Shown here piece by piece: positions 52,540-60,339 of a stretch of DNA of 64,000 nt. The notes under the pieces were generated by a model that was not told the origin of the DNA, did not search any database, and saw only the letters and a program-made list of their open reading frames with translations. How positions within the stretch are numbered: the first letter of the stretch is position 1; every line of letters starts with the position of its first letter. The stretch is from contig NZ_PGEN01000001.1 of assembly GCF_002797435.1 (NCBI RefSeq), positions 186,001-250,000 of the forward strand, written 5' to 3'. Made by a program: the position numbers and the translations under genes. The stretch is from Sphingomonas koreensis (GTDB lineage: Bacteria; Pseudomonadota; Alphaproteobacteria; Sphingomonadales; Sphingomonadaceae).

Positions 52540-54876
52540 ATGTCCGTACCCGTAGCCTCTCCCGACGATCCCCCCTATCTGCGCGGCCTCAACGCCCCGC
52601 AGCGCGAAGCCGTGCTCACCACCGACGGCCCCGTCCTCGTCCTCGCCGGCGCCGGCACGGGCAAGACCGCCGCGCTCACCGCCCGCCTCGCCCATCTCCT
52701 CTGGACCCGCCGCGCCTATCCCTCCGAAATCCTCAGCGTCACCTTCACCAACAAGGCTGCGCGGGAGATGCGCGAGCGCGTCCGCGGCCTTGTCGGCGAC
52801 GCGGTCGAGGGGATGCCCTGGCTCGGCACCTTCCACGCGATCGGCGCCAAGATGCTGCGCCGCCATGCCGAGCTGGTCGGGCTGCAGAACAACTTCACCA
52901 TCCTCGACACCGACGATCAGCTGCGCCTGATCAAGCAGCTCATCGCCGCCAACGATCTGGACGAAAAGCGCTGGCCCGCGCGCCAGCTCGCCGGGCTGAT
53001 CGACGGGTGGAAGAACAAGGGCCTGACCCCGAAGGATCTCGACGCCGGCGAGTCGGAGCTGTTCGCCAACGGCCGCGGCCAGTCGCTCTACGCGCAATAT
53101 CAGGACCGGCTGCGCACCCTCAACGCCTGCGACTTCGGCGATCTGCTGCTGCACATGCTGACGATCCTCAAGACCAACCGCGACGTGCTTCAGCACTACC
53201 AGCAGCGCTTCCGCTACATCATGGTCGACGAGTATCAGGACACCAACAGCGTCCAGTATCTCTGGCTCCGCCTGCTCGCACAGGAGCGCAAGAACATCTG
53301 CTGCGTCGGCGACGACGATCAGTCGATCTATTCGTGGCGCGGCGCGCAGGTGGAGAATATCCTGAAGTTCGAGAAGGATTTCCCCGGCGCGAAGGTGATC
53401 CGCCTCGAACAGAATTACCGCTCCACCCCCCACATCCTCGCCGCCGCCTCGGGCGTCATCGCCAACAATGGCGGCCGCCTCGGCAAGGAGCTGTGGACCG
53501 AGAAGGACGCGGGCGAGAAGGTCCGCGTCGTCGGCGTGTGGGACGGCCCTGAGGAAGCCCGCCGCGTCGGCGAAGAGATCGAGAATACCCAGCGCCGCGA
53601 GGGCAAGTCGCTCGACGAATTCGCCATCCTCGTCCGCGCCCAGCACCAGACGCGCGAGTTCGAGGACCGCTTCATCGCCACCGGCCTGCCCTATCGCATC
53701 GTCGGCGGCTTCCGCTTCTACGAGCGTGCCGAGATCCGCGACGCGCTCGCCTATCTCCGCCTCGTCCACCAGGGCGCCGACGACTTCGCCTTCGAACGCA
53801 TCGTCAACGTCCCCAAGCGCGGCCTGGGCGACAAGGCGATCGCCAAGATCCACCAGCTCGCCCGGGCCGAGGGCATCCCCCTCCTCCTCGCCGCCGCGCG
53901 CATCCTCGACACCGACGAGCTGACGCCCCAGGCCCGCCGCGCGCTCGGCAATTTCGTCGGCGACATCGCCCGCTGGAAGGACATGTACTCGAGTGCCTCC
54001 CCCGAAGAGGGAGCCGTCGTCGAGGCAACGGATACCCGCATCGGCGGCCTCCCCCATACCGAGCTCGCGCAGATCATCCTCGACGAGAGCGGCTATACCG
54101 CGATGTGGCAGGCCGACCGCACCGCCGAGGCTGCGGGCCGGCTCGAGAACCTGTCCGAACTCGTCCGCGCGATGGAGGAATACGAAACCCTAGGCGCGTT
54201 CCTCGAACACGTCTCCCTCGTCATGGACAATGACGGCAATGCCGACGAGCCCAAGGTCACGATCATGACCATCCACGCCGCCAAGGGGCTCGAGTTCGAC
54301 ACCGTGTTCCTCGCGGGGTGGGAGGAAGGCATCTTCCCCAGCCAGCGCGCCCTCGACGAAGGCGGCCTCGCCTCACTGGAGGAGGAACGCCGCCTCGCCT
54401 ACGTCGCGATCACCCGCGCCCGCCGCCTCGCGACGATCCTCCACGCCGCCAACCGCCGCATCTACGGCCAGTGGACCAGCTCCATCCCCAGCCGCTTTGT
54501 CGGCGAGCTGCCCAAGGACCATGTCGACGAGGAATCGACCATGTCCGGCGGCGCCTCGCTGTGGCGCGCCAACTGGAGCGAGCATGCCGACCCCTTCGCC
54601 CATGTCGGCCGCGGCACTGGCCGGGGCCCCGGCTGGCAACGCGCCGCCGCCCCGAGCTCGACCTTCACCACCGCCCCCAAGCGCGTGGTCGAAAGCCGCG
54701 CCAGCGCCGTCAGCCTCGGCAACAAAGGCCGCGACGACCTGTCACTCGGCATGCGCGTCTTCCACCAGAAGTTCGGCTATGGCGAAATCGTCGAAATCGA
54801 AGGCAACAAGCTCGAGATCGAGTTTGAGCAAGCCGGGCGGAAGCGGGTGATGGATAGTTTTGTGAGTGTGGGATAA
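52540..54876 (+). CDS. UvrD/PcrA-type DNA helicase
   Basis: 778 residues from the ATG at 52540. SF1A helicase, 3'-to-5', for nucleotide-excision repair, mismatch repair or removal of RecA. Motifs: Q motif LNAPQREAV, Walker A GAGTGKT (about 37-43), motif Ia VTFTNKAAREM, motif II VDEYQDTN (near 229), motif III GDDDQSIYSWRGA, motif IV QNYRSTPHILA, motif V TIHAAKGLEFD, motif VI AYVAITRARR. The C-terminal Tudor-like stretch (FGYGEIVEIEGNKLEIEFEQ) is also present. The last codons (AGT TTT GTG AGT GTG GGA) use bases unlike the rest of the gene, next to the AT-rich island. Confidence 0.93.
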   Translation: MSVPVASPDDPPYLRGLNAPQREAVLTTDGPVLVLAGAGTGKTAALTARLAHLLWTRRAYPSEILSVTFTNKAAREMRERVRGLVGDAVEGMPWLGTFHAIGAKMLRRHAELVGLQNNFTILDTDDQLRLIKQLIAANDLDEKRWPARQLAGLIDGWKNKGLTPKDLDAGESELFANGRGQSLYAQYQDRLRTLNACDFGDLLLHMLTILKTNRDVLQHYQQRFRYIMVDEYQDTNSVQYLWLRLLAQERKNICCVGDDDQSIYSWRGAQVENILKFEKDFPGAKVIRLEQNYRSTPHILAAASGVIANNGGRLGKELWTEKDAGEKVRVVGVWDGPEEARRVGEEIENTQRREGKSLDEFAILVRAQHQTREFEDRFIATGLPYRIVGGFRFYERAEIRDALAYLRLVHQGADDFAFERIVNVPKRGLGDKAIAKIHQLARAEGIPLLLAAARILDTDELTPQARRALGNFVGDIARWKDMYSSASPEEGAVVEATDTRIGGLPHTELAQIILDESGYTAMWQADRTAEAAGRLENLSELVRAMEEYETLGAFLEHVSLVMDNDGNADEPKVTIMTIHAAKGLEFDTVFLAGWEEGIFPSQRALDEGGLASLEEERRLAYVAITRARRLATILHAANRRIYGQWTSSIPSRFVGELPKDHVDEESTMSGGASLWRANWSEHADPFAHVGRGTGRGPGWQRAAAPSSTFTTAPKRVVESRASAVSLGNKGRDDLSLGMRVFHQKFGYGEIVEIEGNKLEIEFEQAGRKRVMDSFVSVG

Positions 54877-55728
54877 TTAGTTCCAGTGATGTCTTCCGAT
54901 ACCGCCGCTATAGACATCTCCGCGCGCAGCAAATCTTCGAATTTCCTCAACAGCCAAGGCTGTCCCAAACTCTACAATCTTGACCGGAAGTTCTGCGATC
55001 TTTGATGTAGCATATATGGAGGCCTCTACCATAAGATCATCATCAAAAACCGGCATTTCCACTGGAATAAGTACATTCTCCTTCTTTAGCCTCCCCTTGC
55101 TGAGAAAGTACTTAAATCTATCCGTCCATAGGTTGGCGTGATCAATTATTGAAATCGTAGTCTTCTGATCGAAAGCCATCGGCTTAATGACATAAGTTTC
55201 CACCCCCTCGCTAACCAGAGGAAGTTTCACAGGCATAAGGTCGTCATCTATATACTTTGAAGTAAACGACTTAATGTTTAGAGCCTTTAAATCATTCTTT
55301 ATACTTCTTACGATTCCAACCTCGCGATACTCATAGGTATCGACATTCCTCCTCACCAACCGGTCAAATGAAATCTCAACCGCTGTGTCTAGATCAGGAG
55401 CAACCATGGATCGGACATCGCTAAAAGTTATAACACCATCGCGGACGCCCACTACAGATTGAAATAGAACATCCGCCGAATCAGGATTACTCCGAGCCAG
55501 ATCAACAGCATCTACTAGCTTTTCTTTCAGTATTTCCATTGTTTCAGAGTAGGTGCTCGCACTCACATTGTCGAAAAACTGCGTAACTCGTCGAAAGCGA
55601 CGGTGCGCCAATTGATACTTTATTCTACCAGATTGCGCTGAAAGCGCCACGATTCCTACATTCGCGAACTCCCCAGTTTCAAGCAGGGGGCGAAATCGTA
55701 TTACGCTATAGAAGAATAGCTGCTTCAC
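54877..55728 (-). CDS. DUF3037 protein
   Basis: 283 residues from a GTG start that overlaps the stop of the HipA-like gene by four bases. The DUF3037 signature is seen in LFFYSVIRFRPLLETGEFAN, then VGIVALSAQSG, then YQLAHRRFRRVTQFFDN. The rest is mixed alpha/beta and has no motif I know. There is no signal peptide or membrane helix. DUF3037 proteins of unknown function are often found next to HipA-like kinase genes, as here. Codon use is AT-rich, unlike the helicase gene whose stop it abuts. Confidence 0.8.
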   Translation of the reverse strand: MKQLFFYSVIRFRPLLETGEFANVGIVALSAQSGRIKYQLAHRRFRRVTQFFDNVSASTYSETMEILKEKLVDAVDLARSNPDSADVLFQSVVGVRDGVITFSDVRSMVAPDLDTAVEISFDRLVRRNVDTYEYREVGIVRSIKNDLKALNIKSFTSKYIDDDLMPVKLPLVSEGVETYVIKPMAFDQKTTISIIDHANLWTDRFKYFLSKGRLKKENVLIPVEMPVFDDDLMVEASIYATSKIAELPVKIVEFGTALAVEEIRRFAARGDVYSGGIGRHHWN

Positions 55729-56447
55729 TGGATCGCGCTCCAGAATGCGTTGGCAGACACCGCCTCCAAAGTGGCACGCAAATGCGGCACAACTGTGGGG
55801 TCGGAATCCGTCCACTCATCAGGCAAGTCGTTTATCACGGCCTCTGCGGTGGCGATAGCCGCCTCCAGCCGCGGTTGGTAGTGCTCTCGCTCAAGCAACC
55901 CCTCGGCCCCAAACCAGAAATCGCGGCAAATATGCAGCCCATTAAAATTTTCTTGGTTAAACGCCCTATCAAAGGCTAAATTGTGATCAAGTATCACAAT
56001 ATCCTTATCAACCACGTTAACAAACATATTAGAATTCCCGCCCCACAAAGTACCTGTTCGATCTTCATTCTTAATCCAATAATCAAATATGAAAACGTCC
56101 CTGAGTAGATGAACTGGATATCTATTTAGATTCGATCGAGAGGCAGGGGTAAGATTTTCGCTATATTTTGATGCGAAGCCCCAGCCCGTTCCCAGAGAAG
56201 TGGCAGCCTGAGCATTAAATCGGGACAACTGAGCATTTAGCGAAACTATCGCGAATTCGGGAATCGGCAGCCCTAGCTGCCGGCCGACCGCTGCGCATAC
56301 CACCTCCGATATGAGACCTGATGGCAGCGCAGCACGACCCTTGACGACATAGAGATCGTCATCGGAAGCTCGACAGAGAAACGGCTGAGTCGCCCCTTCC
56401 TCTACCTTCTCAATCACCTCTTCAATGTCGAGATATGTCAGTACCAT
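55725..56447 (-). CDS. HipA-like kinase domain protein
   Basis: 240 residues from the ATG at 56445-56447. It resembles the kinase core of HipA toxins but lacks the HipA N-terminal subdomain. Probable ATP lysine K36 in LYVVKGRAAL; probable catalytic loop FDYWIKNEDR (121-130) with N127, D129 and R130; N138 or N140 nearby; and a metal aspartate D154 in IVILDHNLAFD. All the residues a HipA-fold kinase needs appear to be kept, so it may phosphorylate a protein. No HipB-type antitoxin with a helix-turn-helix is beside it; DUF3037 is the only partner. Confidence 0.8.
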   Translation of the reverse strand: MVLTYLDIEEVIEKVEEGATQPFLCRASDDDLYVVKGRAALPSGLISEVVCAAVGRQLGLPIPEFAIVSLNAQLSRFNAQAATSLGTGWGFASKYSENLTPASRSNLNRYPVHLLRDVFIFDYWIKNEDRTGTLWGGNSNMFVNVVDKDIVILDHNLAFDRAFNQENFNGLHICRDFWFGAEGLLEREHYQPRLEAAIATAEAVINDLPDEWTDSDPTVVPHLRATLEAVSANAFWSAIQ

Positions 56448-56566
56448 ATACCGCTGTCATAACCGCAGTTTTGCGTTGGCGTCATTGCCTATAACGCTCA
56501 ACCTGACAACTTGCTGTTCACAACACTTACGTGTGTCTTGCTTGTGGGAAGATGGTAAGACTTACC

Positions 56567-56956
56567 ATGCTCACCTTCACCCCCCTCTCCCCCCGCGCCA
56601 TCGCCATCATCGCGGAAGGCCATTTCACCGCCGCCGACATCGTCCCGGCGCTCGACCGCCTCGCCGCGATCCTCGACACCACCCCACAGCTCGACATCCT
56701 CGCCGATGTCCGCGGCTCGCCCTCGGTCGCGCTCTCCGCGATCGCCGAGGAGCTGAAACACCTCCCTTTGCTCATCCGCCTGATCCGCGCGATCGATCGC
56801 GTCGCCATCGTCGCCGATGCCGAGTGGGTGCGCGTCGCCAGCAGGATCGAAAGCGCGCTGATCCCCGGCGTCCACTACGAAGTCTACGAGCGCAAGGACG
56901 AGGCCCATGCCCGCGCCTGGCTGCTGCGCGAGACCGACCGGCCGCGCCCGGATTGA
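56567..56956 (+). CDS. SpoIIAA-like (STAS/SEC14) protein
   Basis: 129 residues from the ATG at 56567; upstream ATG or GTG starts are possible. The fold pattern is AIIAEGHFTAADIVPALDRL, LDILADVRGSPSVAL, DRVAIVADAEWVRVA, and YEVYERKDEAHARAWLLRET, as in SpoIIAA-like proteins of 120-130 residues. These bind small hydrophobic ligands in some structures; the role is unknown. GC content is back to that of the host. Confidence 0.8.
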   Translation: MLTFTPLSPRAIAIIAEGHFTAADIVPALDRLAAILDTTPQLDILADVRGSPSVALSAIAEELKHLPLLIRLIRAIDRVAIVADAEWVRVASRIESALIPGVHYEVYERKDEAHARAWLLRETDRPRPD

Positions 56957-57002
56957 CCGGAACGCAGCGGGAACAAAAACAACTTTCCTACACGCGCCGT
57001 CC

Positions 57003-57452
57003 ATGTCCATAAGCTGGTCGATGGACGACTCACGCCCCCTGCTCGCCGCGGACGAAGCCGAGTTGCTCGCCTTCACGCCCGTTCCCACCGCCTCCAGCCG
57101 CTATGATGGCTGGACGCCGCGAAGGCAGCGCGACTTCATCACCGCGCTCGCCATCACCGGTACCGTTCAGCGCGCCGCCCGCGCGGTCGGGATGAGCCGC
57201 GAGTCGGCCTACAAGCTGCGCAAGCGCGCCGGTGCGGAGAGCCTCGCCGCCGCCTGGGACATCGCCCAGTCGCTGAGCTACGACCGGGTCTTCGCGCTGG
57301 CGATGGATCGCGCGATCAACGGCATCACCGTCCCGCGCTACTATAAGGGGCGCCAGATCGGCACGATCCATCGCCCCGATCTGCGCCTCGCCATGGCCGT
57401 GCTTGCCGAGCGTCCGCAGCCCCCGGCAAAGGCGACCAAGTTGACAGAATGA
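57003..57452 (+). CDS. Small helix-turn-helix-like protein
   Basis: 149 residues from the ATG at 57003, or 143 from the ATG at 57021. The central part, GWTPRRQRDFITALAITGTV, then QRAARAVGMSRESAYKLRKR, reads as a helix-turn-helix of the kind seen in small phage-derived or terminase-small-subunit-like proteins. The C-terminal part has the RVFALAMDRAINGITVPRYY segment. Similar proteins are common in sphingomonads. No function is known. Confidence 0.65.
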   Translation: MSISWSMDDSRPLLAADEAELLAFTPVPTASSRYDGWTPRRQRDFITALAITGTVQRAARAVGMSRESAYKLRKRAGAESLAAAWDIAQSLSYDRVFALAMDRAINGITVPRYYKGRQIGTIHRPDLRLAMAVLAERPQPPAKATKLTE

Positions 57453-57492
57453 ATCGCGTTGCCCGGAATTTTGTGAACTTCGCCGGGCGAGG

Positions 57493-58239
57493 TTACAGCC
57501 CCGCCGCCGCCTCGATGATCGGCACGAACTTCTCCGCGGTCAGGCTCGCCCCGCCGACCAGCGCGCCGTCCACGTCCGCGCAGCCGAGCAGCGACGCCGC
57601 ATTCGCCCCGTTGACCGATCCGCCGTAAAGCACCCGCATCGCCGCCGCGGTCTCGCCGCCCAGCAGTTCGGTAAGCTTGGCCCGGATCGCCCCGTGCATC
57701 GCCGCGACGTCCGCCTCGGTCGGCGTGCGCCCCGTGCCGATCGCCCAGACCGGCTCGTACGCGATCGACAGCCAGTCGGCCGCCGCGCCCTCGGGCATCG
57801 ACCCGGCGAGTTGCGCCGTGACGACCGCCTCGGCCTGCCCCGCATCGCGCTGCTCCAGCGTCTCGCCGACGCACAGGATCGCGTTGAGGCCATGGCGGTG
57901 CGCCGCCTCGGCCTTGCCCTTGACGTCGGCATCGGTCTCGCCCTGGTTCGCACGCCGCTCGCTATGCCCGACGATGGTCAGCGCCGCGCCCGCTTCCCTG
58001 AGCATCGCGGCGGAGATGCAGCCGGTATGCGCGCCCTGGTCCGCGGCATGGCAATCCTGCCCCCCGATCGGCATCCGCGCCGCCACGGTGACGGCGGGCG
58101 CGATCAGCGTCGCGGGGACGCACAGCGCGGCATCGACTCCCGGCGTCACCGCCGCGGCCTGTGCGATCGCCTCGATCTCGGGCAGCGCGGCGATCAGGCC
58201 GTGCATCTTCCAGTTCCCCGCCACCAGCTTGCGCCGCAT
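57493..58239 (-). CDS. tpiA: Triosephosphate isomerase
   Basis: 248 residues from the ATG at 58237-58239, with GAGGGA upstream. It interconverts DHAP and glyceraldehyde-3-phosphate. Active-site Lys in RKLVAGNWKMHG, His in TIVGHSERR, Glu in IAYEPVWAIGTGRTP, and the phosphate loop VLYGGSVNGANA are intact. It is divergent from the PpiD-like gene across about 120 bases that hold a 7-5-7 palindrome. Confidence 0.97.
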   Translation of the reverse strand: MRRKLVAGNWKMHGLIAALPEIEAIAQAAAVTPGVDAALCVPATLIAPAVTVAARMPIGGQDCHAADQGAHTGCISAAMLREAGAALTIVGHSERRANQGETDADVKGKAEAAHRHGLNAILCVGETLEQRDAGQAEAVVTAQLAGSMPEGAAADWLSIAYEPVWAIGTGRTPTEADVAAMHGAIRAKLTELLGGETAAAMRVLYGGSVNGANAASLLGCADVDGALVGGASLTAEKFVPIIEAAAGL

Positions 58240-58277
58240 CCAATTCCCTCTCTTGTCCATTATTGGACATCGCCCCT

Positions 58278-58296
58278 AAGCGTGCCCCACACGCTT
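58278..58296. promoter_or_regulatory. Palindrome between tpiA and ppiD-like genes
   Basis: Perfect inverted repeat AAGCGTG-N5-CACGCTT. It lies 39 bases from the tpiA start and 65 bases from the other start, within the divergent promoter region, and could be an operator or a hairpin in either transcript. Confidence 0.35.
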
Positions 58297-58360
58297 CACA
58301 AGCTTGATGGCTGCGCATTGCCCCCCTAAAGCACCATCCTTCACTTTTGATCGGGTTTCC

Positions 58361-60334
58361 ATGCTCACCTTCCTCCGCCGCATCCTGTTCTCGACCGCGG
58401 GCAAGATCATCGCCCTGCTGCTGCTCGTGGTGATCGCGGTCGCCTTTGCGCTGGGCGACATCACCAACCTGTCCGGCGGCGGCGGCCCTTCGGGCGGTGC
58501 GCTGGTTCAGGTCGGCAACAAGAAGGTTACGGAGCAGGAGCTGCAGCAGCGGCTCAAGAACGCGCTCGAACGCGCGCGCCAGCAGCAGCCCGCGCTCGAC
58601 ATGACCCAGTTCGTCGCGATGGGCGGGTTCGAACAGGTGCTCGACGATATCGTCAACGGCATGGTGCTCGAGGAATATGCCCGCGATCACGGCATGGCCG
58701 TGTCCAAGGCCGCGATCGACGGCGAGATCGCTTCGGCACCCGCCTTTGCCGATCCGCTGACCGGCAAGTTCAGCCAGCGCAATTTCGAGCAGATACTGGC
58801 GCGCGAAGGGATCACGGCAGACCAGATCCGCGACGACATCCGTCAGGGTACGCTGGCGCAGTGGGTCGCGGGTCCGACGGTCGGGGTCGTCCGCGGCGCC
58901 ACCTATGTCCCCACCGAACTCGCTTTGCCCTACGCCTCGCAGCTGCTTGAGCGCCGCAAGGGTTCGGTCGGCTATGTCCCGATCAGCGCGATCGCTCCGG
59001 GTGCGCCGCCGACCGACGCCGAGCTGACCGCCTTCTACAATCGCAACCGCGCCCGCTACACGATGCCGGAGCGCCGCGTGATCCGCTACGCGCTGGTCCG
59101 CCCTGCGCAGTTCGCGGAAGGTGCCAAGGCGACCGAGGCGGAGATCGCCGCCGCCTATAAGCAGAATGCCGCCCAATATGCGGCCAGCACCAAGCGTACG
59201 CTCGCCCAGGTGATCGTCGCGGACCAGAATAGCGCCAACGCGCTCGCCGCGAAGATCAAGGGCGGCGCAACCCTGGCGGCCGCTGCGCAGGGCGCGGGCC
59301 TCCAGCCCTCGACTATCGACAATGCCGAAAAGCAGAGCTTCGCCCGCGCGAGCAGCCCGGAAATCGCCAATGCAGCCTTCGCCGCTGCGCAAGGCGTCGT
59401 CGTCGGCCCGCTGCGCTCGCCGCTCGGCTGGCACATCGTGCGCGTCGAGAAGATCGAGCAGGTCGCGGGCAAGACTCTCGATCAGGTTCGCGGCGAACTC
59501 GCCACCGCGATCACCCAGCGCAAGGAGGCCGAGGCACTGACCAACCTGCGCGGACAGATCGACACCGCGATCGCGGGCAATGCCACGTTTGACGAGGCTG
59601 TTGCGGATGCCAAGCTCAAGGCAGAGACCACGCAGGCGATCTTCGGCGACGGCCGCACGCAGGAAGCAGCCGAAGCCGCAACGCCGACCCCGCCCGATCC
59701 GGTGATCGCGCAGATCGCGAAGGCCGGCTTCGCGATGGAGACCGGCGACGATGCGCAGATCGTCCCGATCGACCAGGATGGCAGCTTCGCACTCGTCAAG
59801 CCGGAACGCGTCATCGCCGCTGCCCCGCGCCCGCTGGCCGAAATCCGTGAAGCGGTCGTCGCCGGTTTCATCCGCGATCGCCAGCTTCAGGCTGCACGCA
59901 AGGCGGCTTCGGCGATCCTCGCGGACGTCGGCAAGGGGACCCCGATCGCCGATGCGATGAAGAAGACGGGACTCACCTTGCCCGCGCTCCAGCCCCTCGA
60001 CGCCGTGCGCGGCCAGCTCGCCCAGGCCGGGATGCAGATCCCGCCGCCGGTGCGGCTGATGTTCAGCATGGCCGCCAAGAAGGCGAAGATGACCGAAGCG
60101 CCCAATGGCGGCGGCTATTGGGTGGTGTGGCTCGATGAGATCACCCCGGGCGACGCACGCAACGACAAGGCGCTGATCGCGCAGACGCGCGCCGGCCTCA
60201 CTCAGGTGATCGGCGCCGAATATCTCGAACAGTTCGTCGCCGCCGCGCGCAAGTCGATCGGGGTCAAGCGCGACGAGGCCGCGATCGCCCGGGTCAAGGC
60301 GCAGCTTGCCGGCCAGTCGACCGGCGGCAACTGA
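58361..60334 (+). CDS. PpiD-like periplasmic chaperone / peptidyl-prolyl isomerase
   Basis: 657 residues from the ATG at 58361. An N-terminal anchor helix (AGKIIALLLLVVIAVAFALG, about 12-31) is followed by a SurA-like chaperone region (about 35-165) and parvulin-type modules, seen around LAQVIVADQNSANALAAKIK and VVGPLRSPLGWHIVRVEKIE. It is the size and layout of PpiD, which sits at the Sec translocon and helps exported proteins fold. trpE follows six bases after the stop. Confidence 0.9.
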   Translation: MLTFLRRILFSTAGKIIALLLLVVIAVAFALGDITNLSGGGGPSGGALVQVGNKKVTEQELQQRLKNALERARQQQPALDMTQFVAMGGFEQVLDDIVNGMVLEEYARDHGMAVSKAAIDGEIASAPAFADPLTGKFSQRNFEQILAREGITADQIRDDIRQGTLAQWVAGPTVGVVRGATYVPTELALPYASQLLERRKGSVGYVPISAIAPGAPPTDAELTAFYNRNRARYTMPERRVIRYALVRPAQFAEGAKATEAEIAAAYKQNAAQYAASTKRTLAQVIVADQNSANALAAKIKGGATLAAAAQGAGLQPSTIDNAEKQSFARASSPEIANAAFAAAQGVVVGPLRSPLGWHIVRVEKIEQVAGKTLDQVRGELATAITQRKEAEALTNLRGQIDTAIAGNATFDEAVADAKLKAETTQAIFGDGRTQEAAEAATPTPPDPVIAQIAKAGFAMETGDDAQIVPIDQDGSFALVKPERVIAAAPRPLAEIREAVVAGFIRDRQLQAARKAASAILADVGKGTPIADAMKKTGLTLPALQPLDAVRGQLAQAGMQIPPPVRLMFSMAAKKAKMTEAPNGGGYWVVWLDEITPGDARNDKALIAQTRAGLTQVIGAEYLEQFVAAARKSIGVKRDEAAIARVKAQLAGQSTGGN

Positions 60335-60339
60335 TCGCG

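Larger units (their letters stand above)
54850..56530. other. AT-rich two-gene island
   Basis: The stretch from the last codons of the helicase gene to just before the SpoIIAA-like gene is visibly richer in A and T than its surroundings, with frequent A/T third positions against nearly all G/C elsewhere. It contains exactly two coupled genes and no transposase, integrase or tRNA. Edges are judged by eye. Confidence 0.65.

Noticed and set aside
55725..56447. Classical HipBA toxin-antitoxin locus
   Set aside because: No HipB-like helix-turn-helix gene precedes the kinase, and the N-terminal subdomain of HipA is missing.
57461..57488. Hairpin GCCCGG/CCGGGC between the HTH-like gene and tpiA
   Set aside because: Only six base pairs with a 16-base loop and no T-run; too weak to call a terminator.
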